A DNA stretch of 64,000 nucleotides, from contig UQIY01000002.1 of the NCBI GenBank assembly GCA_900541195.1, positions 1 through 64,000 of the forward strand, given 5' to 3'. Under the pieces are notes generated by a model. It saw nothing but the letters and a program-made list of their open reading frames with translations, made no database searches and was not told the origin of the DNA. Source of the stretch: an uncultured Collinsella sp. GTDB lineage: Bacteria > Actinomycetota > Coriobacteriia > Coriobacteriales > Coriobacteriaceae. Below, piece after piece: positions 1 to 7,812 of this stretch. Position numbers and translations under genes: made by a program. Each line of letters opens with the position of its first letter. Position 1 is the stretch's first letter.

Positions 1-41
1 GGCTCCGGTCTCGTGGGCTCGGAGATGTGTATAAGAGACAG
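1..41 (+). other. Sequencing adapter at contig end (Nextera read 2)
   Basis: Bases 8-41 match the 34-base Nextera read-2 transposase adapter, ending with the 19-base mosaic end AGATGTGTATAAGAGACAG at 23-41. Bases 1-7 (GGCTCCG) look like the tail of an i7 index; from memory the 8-base index AGGCTCCG is in the Nextera XT v2 set. This is untrimmed library sequence, not genome. The adapter happens to read in frame into the following gene, so an ATG at 27 gives a false start. Confidence 0.97.
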
Positions 42-266
42 CTCGATCCCGTGTCGACGCTGGTGGTTGAGCAGCTGGCCTGCGAGCTCAAAGAGACCTG
101 CACGCTCGTGGTCGTTACGCACAATATGCAGCAGGCGGCGCGCATCTCCGACTCGGTCGCGTTTTTCTTGCTGGGTGAGTTGGTAGAGCACGCGCCCACC
201 GCTCAGCTCTTCAAAAATCCCACCGACCCGCGCACGGCGGATTATTTGACGGGACGTTTTGGCTGA
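42..266 (+). CDS. pstB: Phosphate ABC transporter ATP-binding protein PstB, C-terminal fragment
   Basis: Only the last 74 residues are present, because the contig begins inside the gene after adapter sequence. The fragment opens with LDPVST, the D-loop that follows Walker B in PstB, continues to the H-loop VVTHNMQQAARISD and ends TADYLTGRFG, which fits the PstB C-terminus. PstB is the cytoplasmic ATPase of the high-affinity PstSCAB phosphate importer. A response regulator and a sensor kinase follow on the same strand, the usual Pho context; no phoU lies between them. The 5' part and the start codon are missing. Confidence 0.93.
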   Translation, partial: LDPVSTLVVEQLACELKETCTLVVVTHNMQQAARISDSVAFFLLGELVEHAPTAQLFKNPTDPRTADYLTGRFG

Positions 267-330
267 TACCATCTAGTAAAGGTACCTTTAGGGTTAAGAT
301 GCGGTCATGCCGGCCGCAAAGGGGTTCAAC

Positions 331-1059
331 ATGATCTATTACGTCGAGGACGATGACAACATCAGGGATTTGACGGTCTATGCGCTGCGCAAGCAGGGGA
401 TCGAGGCCGAGGGCTTTTCGTGCGATGGCGAGTTTAAGGCCGCCGTGGTGCGACGGGTACCCGATGCCGTCTTGCTCGACATCATGCTGCCCGATACCGA
501 CGGTTTGGCAATTATGCGTCGCCTGCGCGCCGATCGCCTGACGGCGACGGTGCCCATCATGATGCTTACCGCCAAGGATACCGAGCTCGACAAGGTGATG
601 GCGCTCGATGGCGGTGCCGACGATTACCTGACTAAGCCGTTTTCGCTCATGGAGCTTGCGAGCCGCTGCCGCGCGCTGCTGCGCCGCGGCGGTATGGTCA
701 AGCAGGTGAGTGATGTGCTCAGCGTGGGCGATATCGTGCTTTCGCCCAGCCATCGCGAGGTGACCGTTGCCGGTGAGCCACTCAAGCTTACTTTGCGCGA
801 GTTCGATTTGCTCGAGTATCTTATGCGCAAACCCGGTGTGGTCTTTACTCGCGAGTCGCTGCTGCAGAGCGTTTGGGGCTGGGACTTCGACGGCGGTTCG
901 CGTACCGTCGACGTGCACGTGCAGACGCTTCGCCAAAAACTGGGCGAGCATGCCAGCGCCATCGAGACCGTGCGCGGCGTGGGCTACCGCTTGGCCGAGC
1001 CTTCTGCCGGTGATGGTGCCGAAGGTGACGACACCGCGGCCACCGCATCGGAGGAGTAA
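331..1059 (+). CDS. OmpR/PhoB-family response regulator
   Basis: The 242-residue product has an N-terminal receiver domain (about residues 2-115) with the acidic patch at D7-D9, the phosphoacceptor D50 in LLDIMLPD and the conserved lysine in LTKPFS. A C-terminal winged-helix DNA-binding domain (about 135-225) ends RTVDVHVQTLRQKLG...IETVRGVGYRL, typical of the OmpR/PhoB group. I chose ATG 331 because AAAGGGG (318-324) sits seven bases upstream; an in-frame ATG at 307 has no such site. The stop is three bases before the histidine kinase GTG, so the two are co-expressed. Position after pstB suggests a phosphate-responsive PhoB, but an alkaline-phosphatase-type or other OmpR regulator cannot be excluded. 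Confidence 0.9.
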   Translation: MIYYVEDDDNIRDLTVYALRKQGIEAEGFSCDGEFKAAVVRRVPDAVLLDIMLPDTDGLAIMRRLRADRLTATVPIMMLTAKDTELDKVMALDGGADDYLTKPFSLMELASRCRALLRRGGMVKQVSDVLSVGDIVLSPSHREVTVAGEPLKLTLREFDLLEYLMRKPGVVFTRESLLQSVWGWDFDGGSRTVDVHVQTLRQKLGEHASAIETVRGVGYRLAEPSAGDGAEGDDTAATASEE

Positions 1060-1062
1060 CCC

Positions 1063-2487
1063 GTGGTCTTCGCCCCCCAGGGAAAACATACGCTGTCGCA
1101 CCGCGTTTTTGTGACGATCTTTGTCTGCGCCATGGCGGTTATCGTGGCGTTTACGGTGCTGGGTGCGTTCTTTGTGCAAAACACCTTGGCGGATGCCACG
1201 AGTACCAATCTGGCGCAGGAAACCGAGCTCATTGCTGCCGCTCTCGACGAACAGCAGGAGCCCATCCCGTTCTTGCGTAGTCTCGATCGCGAGGACTTGC
1301 GAATCACGCTGATTAACAAGGATGGATCGGTTGCCTACGACAACGAGGCGTCGCCTTCCACACTGCCCAACCATGGCGATCGCCCCGAGGTCATCGAGGC
1401 CTTTGAGAGTGGTTTGGGTTCCGCGGAGCGCGCAAGCTCTACGCTCGACGAGATTATGCTGTATCGCGCCGTCGCCCTTGATAACGGCCAGGTTGTCCGC
1501 TTGGCGCAGGCCCAGCCTGGCGTTACGGCGATTTTGCTGTCGATGGTGGCGCCGATGCTGCTTATCGCAGCAGCGGGTGCGGTACTCTCGTTTTTTATGG
1601 CGCGCCGCGAGTCCCGTGCCATCATCGCGCCGTTGCAAGAGGTGGATTTGGACCACCCACGCCGTAGCTATGAGCACGCCTATGCCGAGATGGTCCCCAT
1701 GCTTGAGCGTATCGAGTCGCAGCGCCAGGAACTCAAGCGCCAAATGGCGGTGCTAGCGGACAACGACCGTATGCGCCGCGAGTTCACGGCGAATATCACC
1801 CATGAGCTCAAGACGCCGCTTACGGCGATTTCGGGCTATGCCGAGCTCATCGCAAACGGCATGGTCGAGGGCGAGGGCGACCTGCGCAACTTTGGCGGTC
1901 GCATCTATCGTGAGGCGGGCCGCTTGGCAGCGCTTGTCAACGATATCCTTACGCTGTCTAACTTGGACGAGGCCGAGCGTGCAACTGAGGGCGAGGCGGT
2001 GCCCATTGGTTCCACGGAGCCTATTGAGCTCTCGCGTGCCATCTACGCGGTTGAGCAGCGTCTTGAACAGGTCGCCCGTCAGGCGAATGTGACGATAAGT
2101 CATGAGACCAAGCCTGTGGTCATCGAAGGCGTGTCGCGCTTGATTGACGAGCTCATCTATAATCTGGCGAGCAACGCCATCCGCTACAATCGACCCGGCG
2201 GTGCGGTTACGCTGCAGTGCGGCACCAACGACGAAGGTCATCCGTTCCTTGCGGTCGCCGACACGGGAATCGGTATCGCGCCTGAAGAACAGGGCAAGGT
2301 ATTTGAGCGGTTCTATCGCGTGGACAAGAGTAGGTCCAAGGCGCGCGGCGGAACCGGTCTGGGGCTTGCAATTGTCAAGCATGCGGCCCTGTATCATCAC
2401 GCCACGCTCGATCTGTCGAGCGAGTTGGGCGTGGGAACCACCATTACGGTGACGTTTCCCATACGGCAGGACGAGCCATTCGCATAG
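1063..2487 (+). CDS. Sensor histidine kinase, PhoR-like
   Basis: This 474-residue membrane kinase starts at GTG with GAGGAG (1051-1056) inside the end of the preceding regulator gene. Membrane segments lie at about residues 15-38 and 155-177, flanking an extracytoplasmic sensor region of about 115 residues. The HisKA domain carries phosphoacceptor H247 in ANITHELKTPL. The C-terminal HATPase has the N box (LASNAIRYNRPGG), G1 box (DTGIGI) and G2 box (GGTGLGLAIVKH). I see no PAS domain between membrane and HisKA. It presumably autophosphorylates and signals to the adjacent regulator; a phosphate-starvation role is inferred only from pstB. Confidence 0.92.
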   Translation: MVFAPQGKHTLSHRVFVTIFVCAMAVIVAFTVLGAFFVQNTLADATSTNLAQETELIAAALDEQQEPIPFLRSLDREDLRITLINKDGSVAYDNEASPSTLPNHGDRPEVIEAFESGLGSAERASSTLDEIMLYRAVALDNGQVVRLAQAQPGVTAILLSMVAPMLLIAAAGAVLSFFMARRESRAIIAPLQEVDLDHPRRSYEHAYAEMVPMLERIESQRQELKRQMAVLADNDRMRREFTANITHELKTPLTAISGYAELIANGMVEGEGDLRNFGGRIYREAGRLAALVNDILTLSNLDEAERATEGEAVPIGSTEPIELSRAIYAVEQRLEQVARQANVTISHETKPVVIEGVSRLIDELIYNLASNAIRYNRPGGAVTLQCGTNDEGHPFLAVADTGIGIAPEEQGKVFERFYRVDKSRSKARGGTGLGLAIVKHAALYHHATLDLSSELGVGTTITVTFPIRQDEPFA

Positions 2488-2512
2488 CGATACAACATAG
2501 ATATTGATGCAG

Positions 2513-2555
2513 ACGCCGCATTTGACTTTCGGGTGCGGCGTTGTTGTGCAATTTT
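2513..2555 (+). terminator. Intrinsic terminator after the two-component operon
   Basis: ACGCCGCA (2513-2520) pairs with TGCGGCGT (2534-2541), followed by a T-rich stretch ending in TTTT. It lies 26 bases after the kinase stop. Confidence 0.75.
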
Positions 2556-2606
2556 ACGATTGCTTCCGACATTTTTACAGGAGAGCCTGTTTCTTATGTA
2601 TAGAGT

Positions 2607-2635
2607 TTGGTCTCGGTAAAAAGATGCGATAACAT
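2607..2635 (+). promoter_or_regulatory. Candidate promoter for the BY-kinase module
   Basis: TTGGTC (2607-2612) and TAACAT (2630-2635) are separated by 17 bases, 48 bases upstream of the Wzz-like gene. This is a consensus-like match only. Confidence 0.4.
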
Positions 2636-2682
2636 ACGGACAGTTTTGTCAATCCGAACTGGGGAAATGAAAGGCAAGCTGC

Positions 2683-3339
2683 ATGACCCTTCTCGAACTG
2701 TTCCAGCTGCTCAAAAAGCACCTCAAGCTGGTCATCACCCTTCCGGTGGTCTGCGCGATCGCCATGGGCATCGTGTCCTTCGTTGCGATGGACAACACCT
2801 ATACCGCGACGACGAGCATGTACATTCTCGCCAAGACCGACGATAGCGGTCAGATGAGCTACAACGATCTCTCGGCGAGTCAGATGCTTTCCAACGATAT
2901 CGCCACGCTGCTGGATAGCGATAGCGTTAAGAGCGGCGCAGCCAATGAACTGGGCCTCACCGATCTGGATGACTACAAGGTGTCTGTTTCCTCCGAGACC
3001 ACCACGCGTGTCATTACGCTTTCGGTTACCGGCACCGATGCCAAGGAGACGGCTAAGGTCGCAAAGGCCATGGCCAGCTCGGTGAGTACGGTCGCTCAGA
3101 ACGTCGGCGCTGCCCAGAGCATCAACGTTATCGACGAGGCTAAGACCCCCGAAGCCCCCAGCGGTCCCAAGCGTATGCTGTACGTTGCTGTCGCGTTCCT
3201 CGCGGGCATCTTTATCGCAGTTGCCTATGTCGTTTTGGCAGACATGCTCAACACCCGCATCCGCGGTGCCGAAGAGGCAGAAGAGCTCCTGGGCATTCCC
3301 GTTGTTGGCCGAATTCCGGCTATGAAAGGTGGTAAATAG
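2683..3339 (+). CDS. Wzz/CapA-type polysaccharide co-polymerase (tyrosine kinase modulator)
   Basis: The 218-residue protein has the layout of the Wzz family: a short cytoplasmic N-terminus, a first membrane helix at about residues 17-37, an extracytoplasmic region with the YTATTSMYILAK motif, a Pro-rich segment (PEAPSGPKR), a second membrane helix at about 166-187 and a short cytoplasmic tail. In Gram-positive bacteria such proteins (CapA, CpsC, YveK) activate a separate cytoplasmic BY-kinase, and the kinase gene begins two bases after this stop. Start ATG 2683 follows a purine-rich GGGGAAATGAAAGG. It probably controls exopolysaccharide export or chain length, although no polysaccharide synthesis genes follow. 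Confidence 0.88.
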   Translation: MTLLELFQLLKKHLKLVITLPVVCAIAMGIVSFVAMDNTYTATTSMYILAKTDDSGQMSYNDLSASQMLSNDIATLLDSDSVKSGAANELGLTDLDDYKVSVSSETTTRVITLSVTGTDAKETAKVAKAMASSVSTVAQNVGAAQSINVIDEAKTPEAPSGPKRMLYVAVAFLAGIFIAVAYVVLADMLNTRIRGAEEAEELLGIPVVGRIPAMKGGK

Positions 3340-3341
3340 GC

Positions 3342-4079
3342 ATGGCTAAGGCAAAGAACACCGATAAGCTCGTTGTACAGAATGCCGCCAAGACCCTTCT
3401 GGCCAACATCCGCTTTGCGAGCGTGGACGACCCCATTCGCACCATCACCGTTACGTCCTCGATTCCCAACGAGGGCAAGTCTACGGTTGCCATTAACCTT
3501 GCTCAGGCAATCGCCACGAGCGGCAAGTCCGTGCTCCTGGTCGAGGCCGATATGCGCCGCAGGTCCCTTTCCGATATGCTCGGCGTTCGTTCGCGCGGCG
3601 GACTCTATGCGGTCCTTTCCGAGCAGATTTCGATTGACCAGGCAATTGTCGAGACGGGTCAGAAGAACTTCTACTTCCTCGATGCCGAGCCGCATATTCC
3701 CAATCCTGCAGACATCATCGTCTCTCATCGCTTTTCCAAGTTGGTCAAGGCACTGTCTGCTAAGTTCCAGTATGTCATCTTCGATGCTCCTCCGGTCGGC
3801 ACCTTCATCGATGCTGCCGAGATTGCCAGCCTGACCGACGGCACGCTGTTTGTGGTGCGCGAGGACTTTACCAAGCGCGAAGAGGCACTCAACGCTATCG
3901 CCCAGCTTAAGAAGTCCGAGAAGGTCAAGCTCATCGGTACCGTTATGAATTACTGTGAGACCGAGACCAGCGAGTACTACTATTCTTACTACACCAAGGA
4001 CGGTAAGAAGGTTAAGAAGGGCTCCGCCGATCAGGGCACTTCCAAAAAGGGCATCTTCACCAACCGGGCAAACGTTTAG
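3342..4079 (+). CDS. Bacterial tyrosine kinase, CpsD/CapB family
   Basis: The 245-residue cytoplasmic BY-kinase has Walker A SSIPNEGKST (K46), Walker A' LLVEADMRR (Glu where VDAD is more usual) and Walker B VIFDAPPVG. The tyrosine-rich tail EYYYSYY (about 211-217) is the autophosphorylation cluster. With the upstream modulator and the downstream PHP phosphatase it forms the classic CpsB-CpsC-CpsD phosphorelay that tunes capsule or exopolysaccharide synthesis. No glycosyltransferase, flippase or polymerase gene follows, so this is a compact regulatory module acting on targets elsewhere. Confidence 0.93.
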   Translation: MAKAKNTDKLVVQNAAKTLLANIRFASVDDPIRTITVTSSIPNEGKSTVAINLAQAIATSGKSVLLVEADMRRRSLSDMLGVRSRGGLYAVLSEQISIDQAIVETGQKNFYFLDAEPHIPNPADIIVSHRFSKLVKALSAKFQYVIFDAPPVGTFIDAAEIASLTDGTLFVVREDFTKREEALNAIAQLKKSEKVKLIGTVMNYCETETSEYYYSYYTKDGKKVKKGSADQGTSKKGIFTNRANV

Positions 4080-4096
4080 TTGATTAAGGCCGACCT

Positions 4097-4747
4097 ATGC
4101 GTGACATTCATTGCCATATCTTGCCGGGTGTAGACGACGGCGCCGCCGATCTCGATGAGAGCTTGGCGATGCTCGAGGCTGCCAAGCGGGCCGGTGTAAC
4201 CAGAATCGTTTGCACTCCTCACTGCCGTGATCCCTATTTTGATTACGACAAGATGTGGGATGCCTTTGAGCTGCTGCGTGATAACGCTGACGGTTTTCCG
4301 CTCCAGATGGGCTTCGAAGTCAACCACCGAAAGCTCGTTGAGCTTGGTATCGATGCCGCGGAGCACTTGCATTTCGATGGGACCAACGAGTTCCTGCTCG
4401 AGCTTTCGACGCATGCCGATGCGTATGCGTTTAGAGAGTACGAGAACACGATTTACGATTTGCAGTGCCGTGGCTACCAGGTGATCATCGCTCATCCTGA
4501 GCGCTATCGTGCGGTTCAAAAGGATGTAAGCGTGGCGGAGCGCCTGGTCGATATGGGCTGCAAACTGCAGGCTTCGGCGGACTTTATTGCCGGCGGTCGC
4601 TTTGGTCGCGAGAAAAAGCCGGCACAGCGCCTGTTCGATCAGAACCTGTACAGCTTCATCGCGAGCGATGCCCATAACGTGGGTCATTACGACTGCCTGG
4701 CGAAGGCTCGCGCGAAGTTTAGCGTGCGCGGAGCTCATTTTCGCTAA
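4097..4747 (+). CDS. PHP-family tyrosine-protein phosphatase, CpsB/CapC type
   Basis: The 216-residue protein begins MRDIHCHILPGVDDGAAD, the PHP metal-binding motif of CpsB/YwqE phosphotyrosine phosphatases, and carries further family motifs CTPHCRDPYFDY, HPERYRAV and FIASDAHN. It would dephosphorylate the BY-kinase encoded 17 bases upstream. It is somewhat shorter than the usual roughly 250 residues, with the C-terminal helix region truncated, but all metal-binding blocks are present. Confidence 0.9.
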   Translation: MRDIHCHILPGVDDGAADLDESLAMLEAAKRAGVTRIVCTPHCRDPYFDYDKMWDAFELLRDNADGFPLQMGFEVNHRKLVELGIDAAEHLHFDGTNEFLLELSTHADAYAFREYENTIYDLQCRGYQVIIAHPERYRAVQKDVSVAERLVDMGCKLQASADFIAGGRFGREKKPAQRLFDQNLYSFIASDAHNVGHYDCLAKARAKFSVRGAHFR

Positions 4748-4786
4748 AATCTGTCCCTAACGTTCGCATTGAATGAAAGGGCAGCC

Positions 4787-5287
4787 ATGGATATCCAACT
4801 TAAGACGGGATGCTTTGATGACGCGGCGTTGGTGCGCCGCGTCGTTTTTATGGACGAGCAGGGCTATGAGAGCGAGTTCGACGCTATCGACGAGGACCCG
4901 AACTGCATTCATGTGACGCTCTATGTAGACGGCGAGCTTGCCGGTTGCTCGCGCGTGTTTCCCGAAGAGCTTGAGCGCGTGGCTGACGCAGAGGCCCCGG
5001 TGTTGCCGGCATGCGACATGGACGAAGGCGTTGCGGCGGGGGAGACCTACATTATGGGGCGCGTCGCCGTGCTGCCGGCTATGCGCCGTCGCGGTCTGGC
5101 AAGCAAGATTGTCGAAGCCAGCGAAGCTGCTGCGCGCGATGCCGGCGCCAAGCTCATAAAGTTGCATGCACAGGAGTACGTGCTGCCTCTCTACGTCAAG
5201 GCGGGCTACATGCAAATTGCCCCGGTAGATTACGAAGACGAGGGCCAGCCCCATGTCTGGATGGCCAAGCGCGTAGATGGCAGATAG
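4787..5287 (+). CDS. GNAT family N-acetyltransferase
   Basis: The 166-residue protein has the acetyl-CoA pyrophosphate-binding motif in RVAVLPAMRRRGLASKIVEA and the C-terminal LHAQEYVLPLYVKAGY block of the ElaA/YjcF-like GNAT group. ATG 4787 is preferred because GAAAGG lies six bases upstream; a TTG at 4769 is in frame but lacks a ribosome site. The substrate is unknown. Confidence 0.85.
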   Translation: MDIQLKTGCFDDAALVRRVVFMDEQGYESEFDAIDEDPNCIHVTLYVDGELAGCSRVFPEELERVADAEAPVLPACDMDEGVAAGETYIMGRVAVLPAMRRRGLASKIVEASEAAARDAGAKLIKLHAQEYVLPLYVKAGYMQIAPVDYEDEGQPHVWMAKRVDGR

Positions 5288-5489
5288 GGACGTTCCTTTT
5301 CTGCCGGCAGTTGGGGACGCTCCTTGGCAATTGGCGCATCGGAGCGCTTAGACATACAGTTTTTCGATTCCGTATGTATATATGCGCGCTAATGGGTTAT
5401 AAAATCTAAGTCTGAACATAGCAGGTCTGCGATTCGGCTCGGGCGACCGGGCCGTTTTTGCGGACGGGGGTAGCGCGAAAGGACTGCAC
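5288..5489. other. Intergenic region before htpG
   Basis: Two near-identical decamers, GGGACGTTCC (5288-5297) and GGGACGCTCC, occur in a GC-rich stretch, followed by an AT-rich stretch with TATAAA near 5398 that may include the htpG promoter. I see no convincing -35 box, and no HrcA-type CIRCE element or HspR box. Confidence 0.35.
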
Positions 5490-7514
5490 ATGCGTCAATT
5501 TAAGACCGAGAGCAAAAAACTGCTCGACCTCATGATCAACTCCATCTACACCAATAAAGAAATCTTCCTGCGCGAGCTTATCTCTAACGCGAGCGACGCC
5601 GTCGACAAGCTCAACTTTAAGAGCCTGCAGGACCCGAGCGTCAAGATCGACCAGGGCGACCTGGCCATTCGCGTCTCCTTTGATAAAGACGCCCGCACCA
5701 TTACCATCTCGGATAACGGCATTGGCATGACCGCCGAGGAGCTGGAGCGCAATCTGGGCACCATCGCCCATTCCGGCTCCGAGGAGTTTAAGACCGAGAA
5801 CGCCGAGCAGCAGGGCTCCGATGTCGACATCATCGGTCAGTTTGGCGTGGGCTTCTACTCGGCTTTTATGGTCGCCAGCCATGTGAAGGTCGTCAGCCGC
5901 GCCTACGGCGAGGATGTCGCCCATGTGTGGGAATCCGACGGTCTTGAGGGCTACACCATCGAGGACGGCGAGCGCGCCGAGCACGGTACCGATGTCATCC
6001 TGACGCTGCGCGAGAACGAGAAGCTCGATGCCGACGGCGAGGCCGAGACCTACGATCGCTTCCTGACCGAGTGGGGTCTCAAGAGCCTGATTCAGCAGTA
6101 CAGTAACTATGTGCGTTACCCGATCCAGATGATGGTGTCCAAGAGCCGCCAGAAACCCAAGCCCGAGGACGCCGGCGACGATTACAAGCCCGAGTACGAG
6201 GACTACCAGGAGCTCGAGACCGTCAATTCCATGACACCGATCTGGAAGAAGCACAGCTCCGATGTCGAGCAGAAGGACTACGACGAGTTCTACAAGTCCA
6301 CGTTCCACGACTTTGACGATCCTGCGCGCACCATCAGCTTCCATGCCGAGGGCACGCTCGAGTATGACGCCCTGCTGTTTGTGCCGGGCCGCGCGCCGTT
6401 CGATCTGTACAGCAAGGACTACGAGAAGGGTCTGGCGCTCTACAGCTCCAACGTTCTGATTATGGAGAAGTGCGACGACCTGCTGCCCGACTACTACAAC
6501 TTTGTCCGCGGCGTCGTGGATTCCGCCGACGTGTCGCTCAACATCTCGCGCGAGACACTGCAGCAGAACCGTCAGCTCAAGGCTATCGCCAAGCGTGTGG
6601 AAAAGAAGATTACCGCCGACCTTGAGGATATGCGTGACAACGACCGCGAGGCCTACGAGAAGTTCTTTGAGAACTTTGGTCGCGGTCTTAAGTACGGCAT
6701 TTACTCGAGCTATGGCATGAAGGCCGATGAGCTCGCCGACCTGTTGCTGTTCTGGTCTGCCAAGGAACAGAAGATGATTACCCTGGCCGAGTATGCCAAG
6801 GGCATGCCCGAGGATCAGAAGGCCATCTACTACGCCGCCGGCGACTCGCGTGAGCGCTTGGCTAAGATGCCCGTGGTGAAGGGCGTGCTCGACCGCGGCT
6901 ATGACGTGCTGCTGCTGACGCAGGATGTGGATGAGTTCACGTTCCAGGCTATGCGTGAATACGTTGCCGCCGATATGCCCAAGATCTACGAGGACGATGC
7001 TGCCCGCGAGGCTGCCGAGAAGGCTGTGGCCGACGGTGCCGAGCCCGAGGTCGAGGATCGTCATCTGGAGCTCAAGAACGTTGCGACCGGTGATCTTGAC
7101 CTGGCGACCGAGGACGAGAAGAAGGAGGCCGAGGACGCCACCAAGGAGAACGAGGACCTCTTTAGCGCTATGAAGGAGGCACTCGGTGACAAGGTCGAGA
7201 AAGTTGCCGTCTCCGCGCGCCTGACCGATGCCCCCGCTTGCATCACCACCGAGGGCCCACTTTCGCTCGAGATGGAGAAGGTGCTCCAGAAGGGACCCGA
7301 GGGCGCGCCCGACGGCATGCCCAAGAGCCAGCGAGTGCTCGAGCTCAACGCCAAGCACCCGGTCTTTGACAAGCTTGTCGCTGCCCAGAAGGCAGGCGAC
7401 GCCGACAAGATCAAGCAGTACTCCGGTTTGCTCTATGACCAGGCCCTGCTGGTCGAGGGCATCCTCCCCGAGGACCCCGTTGCCTTCGCGGCGGCTGTTT
7501 GCAACTTGATGTAG
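5490..7514 (+). CDS. htpG: Molecular chaperone HtpG (Hsp90)
   Basis: The 674-residue protein is a full-length bacterial Hsp90. The N-terminal GHKL ATPase shows FLRELISNASDAVDKL, DNGIGMT and GQFGVGFYSAFMV. The middle domain has RGVVDSADVSLNISRE, and a charged acidic linker (about residues 515-570) precedes the C-terminal dimerisation domain. It is a cytoplasmic ATP-dependent chaperone. It starts at ATG 5490 with GAAAGGA upstream and appears monocistronic. Confidence 0.97.
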   Translation: MRQFKTESKKLLDLMINSIYTNKEIFLRELISNASDAVDKLNFKSLQDPSVKIDQGDLAIRVSFDKDARTITISDNGIGMTAEELERNLGTIAHSGSEEFKTENAEQQGSDVDIIGQFGVGFYSAFMVASHVKVVSRAYGEDVAHVWESDGLEGYTIEDGERAEHGTDVILTLRENEKLDADGEAETYDRFLTEWGLKSLIQQYSNYVRYPIQMMVSKSRQKPKPEDAGDDYKPEYEDYQELETVNSMTPIWKKHSSDVEQKDYDEFYKSTFHDFDDPARTISFHAEGTLEYDALLFVPGRAPFDLYSKDYEKGLALYSSNVLIMEKCDDLLPDYYNFVRGVVDSADVSLNISRETLQQNRQLKAIAKRVEKKITADLEDMRDNDREAYEKFFENFGRGLKYGIYSSYGMKADELADLLLFWSAKEQKMITLAEYAKGMPEDQKAIYYAAGDSRERLAKMPVVKGVLDRGYDVLLLTQDVDEFTFQAMREYVAADMPKIYEDDAAREAAEKAVADGAEPEVEDRHLELKNVATGDLDLATEDEKKEAEDATKENEDLFSAMKEALGDKVEKVAVSARLTDAPACITTEGPLSLEMEKVLQKGPEGAPDGMPKSQRVLELNAKHPVFDKLVAAQKAGDADKIKQYSGLLYDQALLVEGILPEDPVAFAAAVCNLM

Positions 7515-7545
7515 TTCGGGGATACGGCACCGTAACTAGATTAGA

Positions 7546-7613
7546 ACGAGAGTGGATAATCTCCCACTTTTGGCTCGAATGCGGGCTTGAAGTGGGAGAT
7601 TTTCCACTCTCGT
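7546..7613. terminator. Long hairpin after htpG
   Basis: Two 24-base arms (7546-7569 and 7590-7613) pair with one mismatch around a 20-base loop and run into GTTTTCCTCC. It probably terminates htpG, but it is much longer than a normal terminator. The following 16 bases GTTTTCCTCCGTCCCC (7612-7627) reappear in the hairpin at 15975-16038. Confidence 0.7.
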
Positions 7614-7751
7614 TTTCCTCCGTCCCCAAGGGATCAATTATTTGTCGGGGTTGTGGTTTTGTGACCTGCTGAAATTTAGGATACTGTACATCTGTACGTT
7701 AACTCATCTTCGTAGTATATTGCTACCCGCAAAACTCAACACCATTGTGCT

Positions 7752-7778
7752 TTGAGACGTTAAAGCGCCTACTACAAT
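7752..7778 (+). promoter_or_regulatory. Candidate promoter for the yhgE pair
   Basis: TTGAGA (7752-7757) and TACAAT (7773-7778) are spaced by 15 bases. If this -10 is used, the in-frame ATG at 7777 cannot be the start codon. Confidence 0.35.
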
Positions 7779-7812
7779 GGTTGTCGATAGTACGATTCGA
7801 TTTAACGACAGG

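Noticed and set aside
211..1743. Long open frame on the minus strand opposite the two-component genes
   Set aside because: It is a GC-rich shadow of the plus-strand genes with Arg/His/Gly-rich composition and no family motif. The same applies to long antisense frames at 5406-7358, 18512-20542, 26411-28060, 30338-31984 and 40610-42286.
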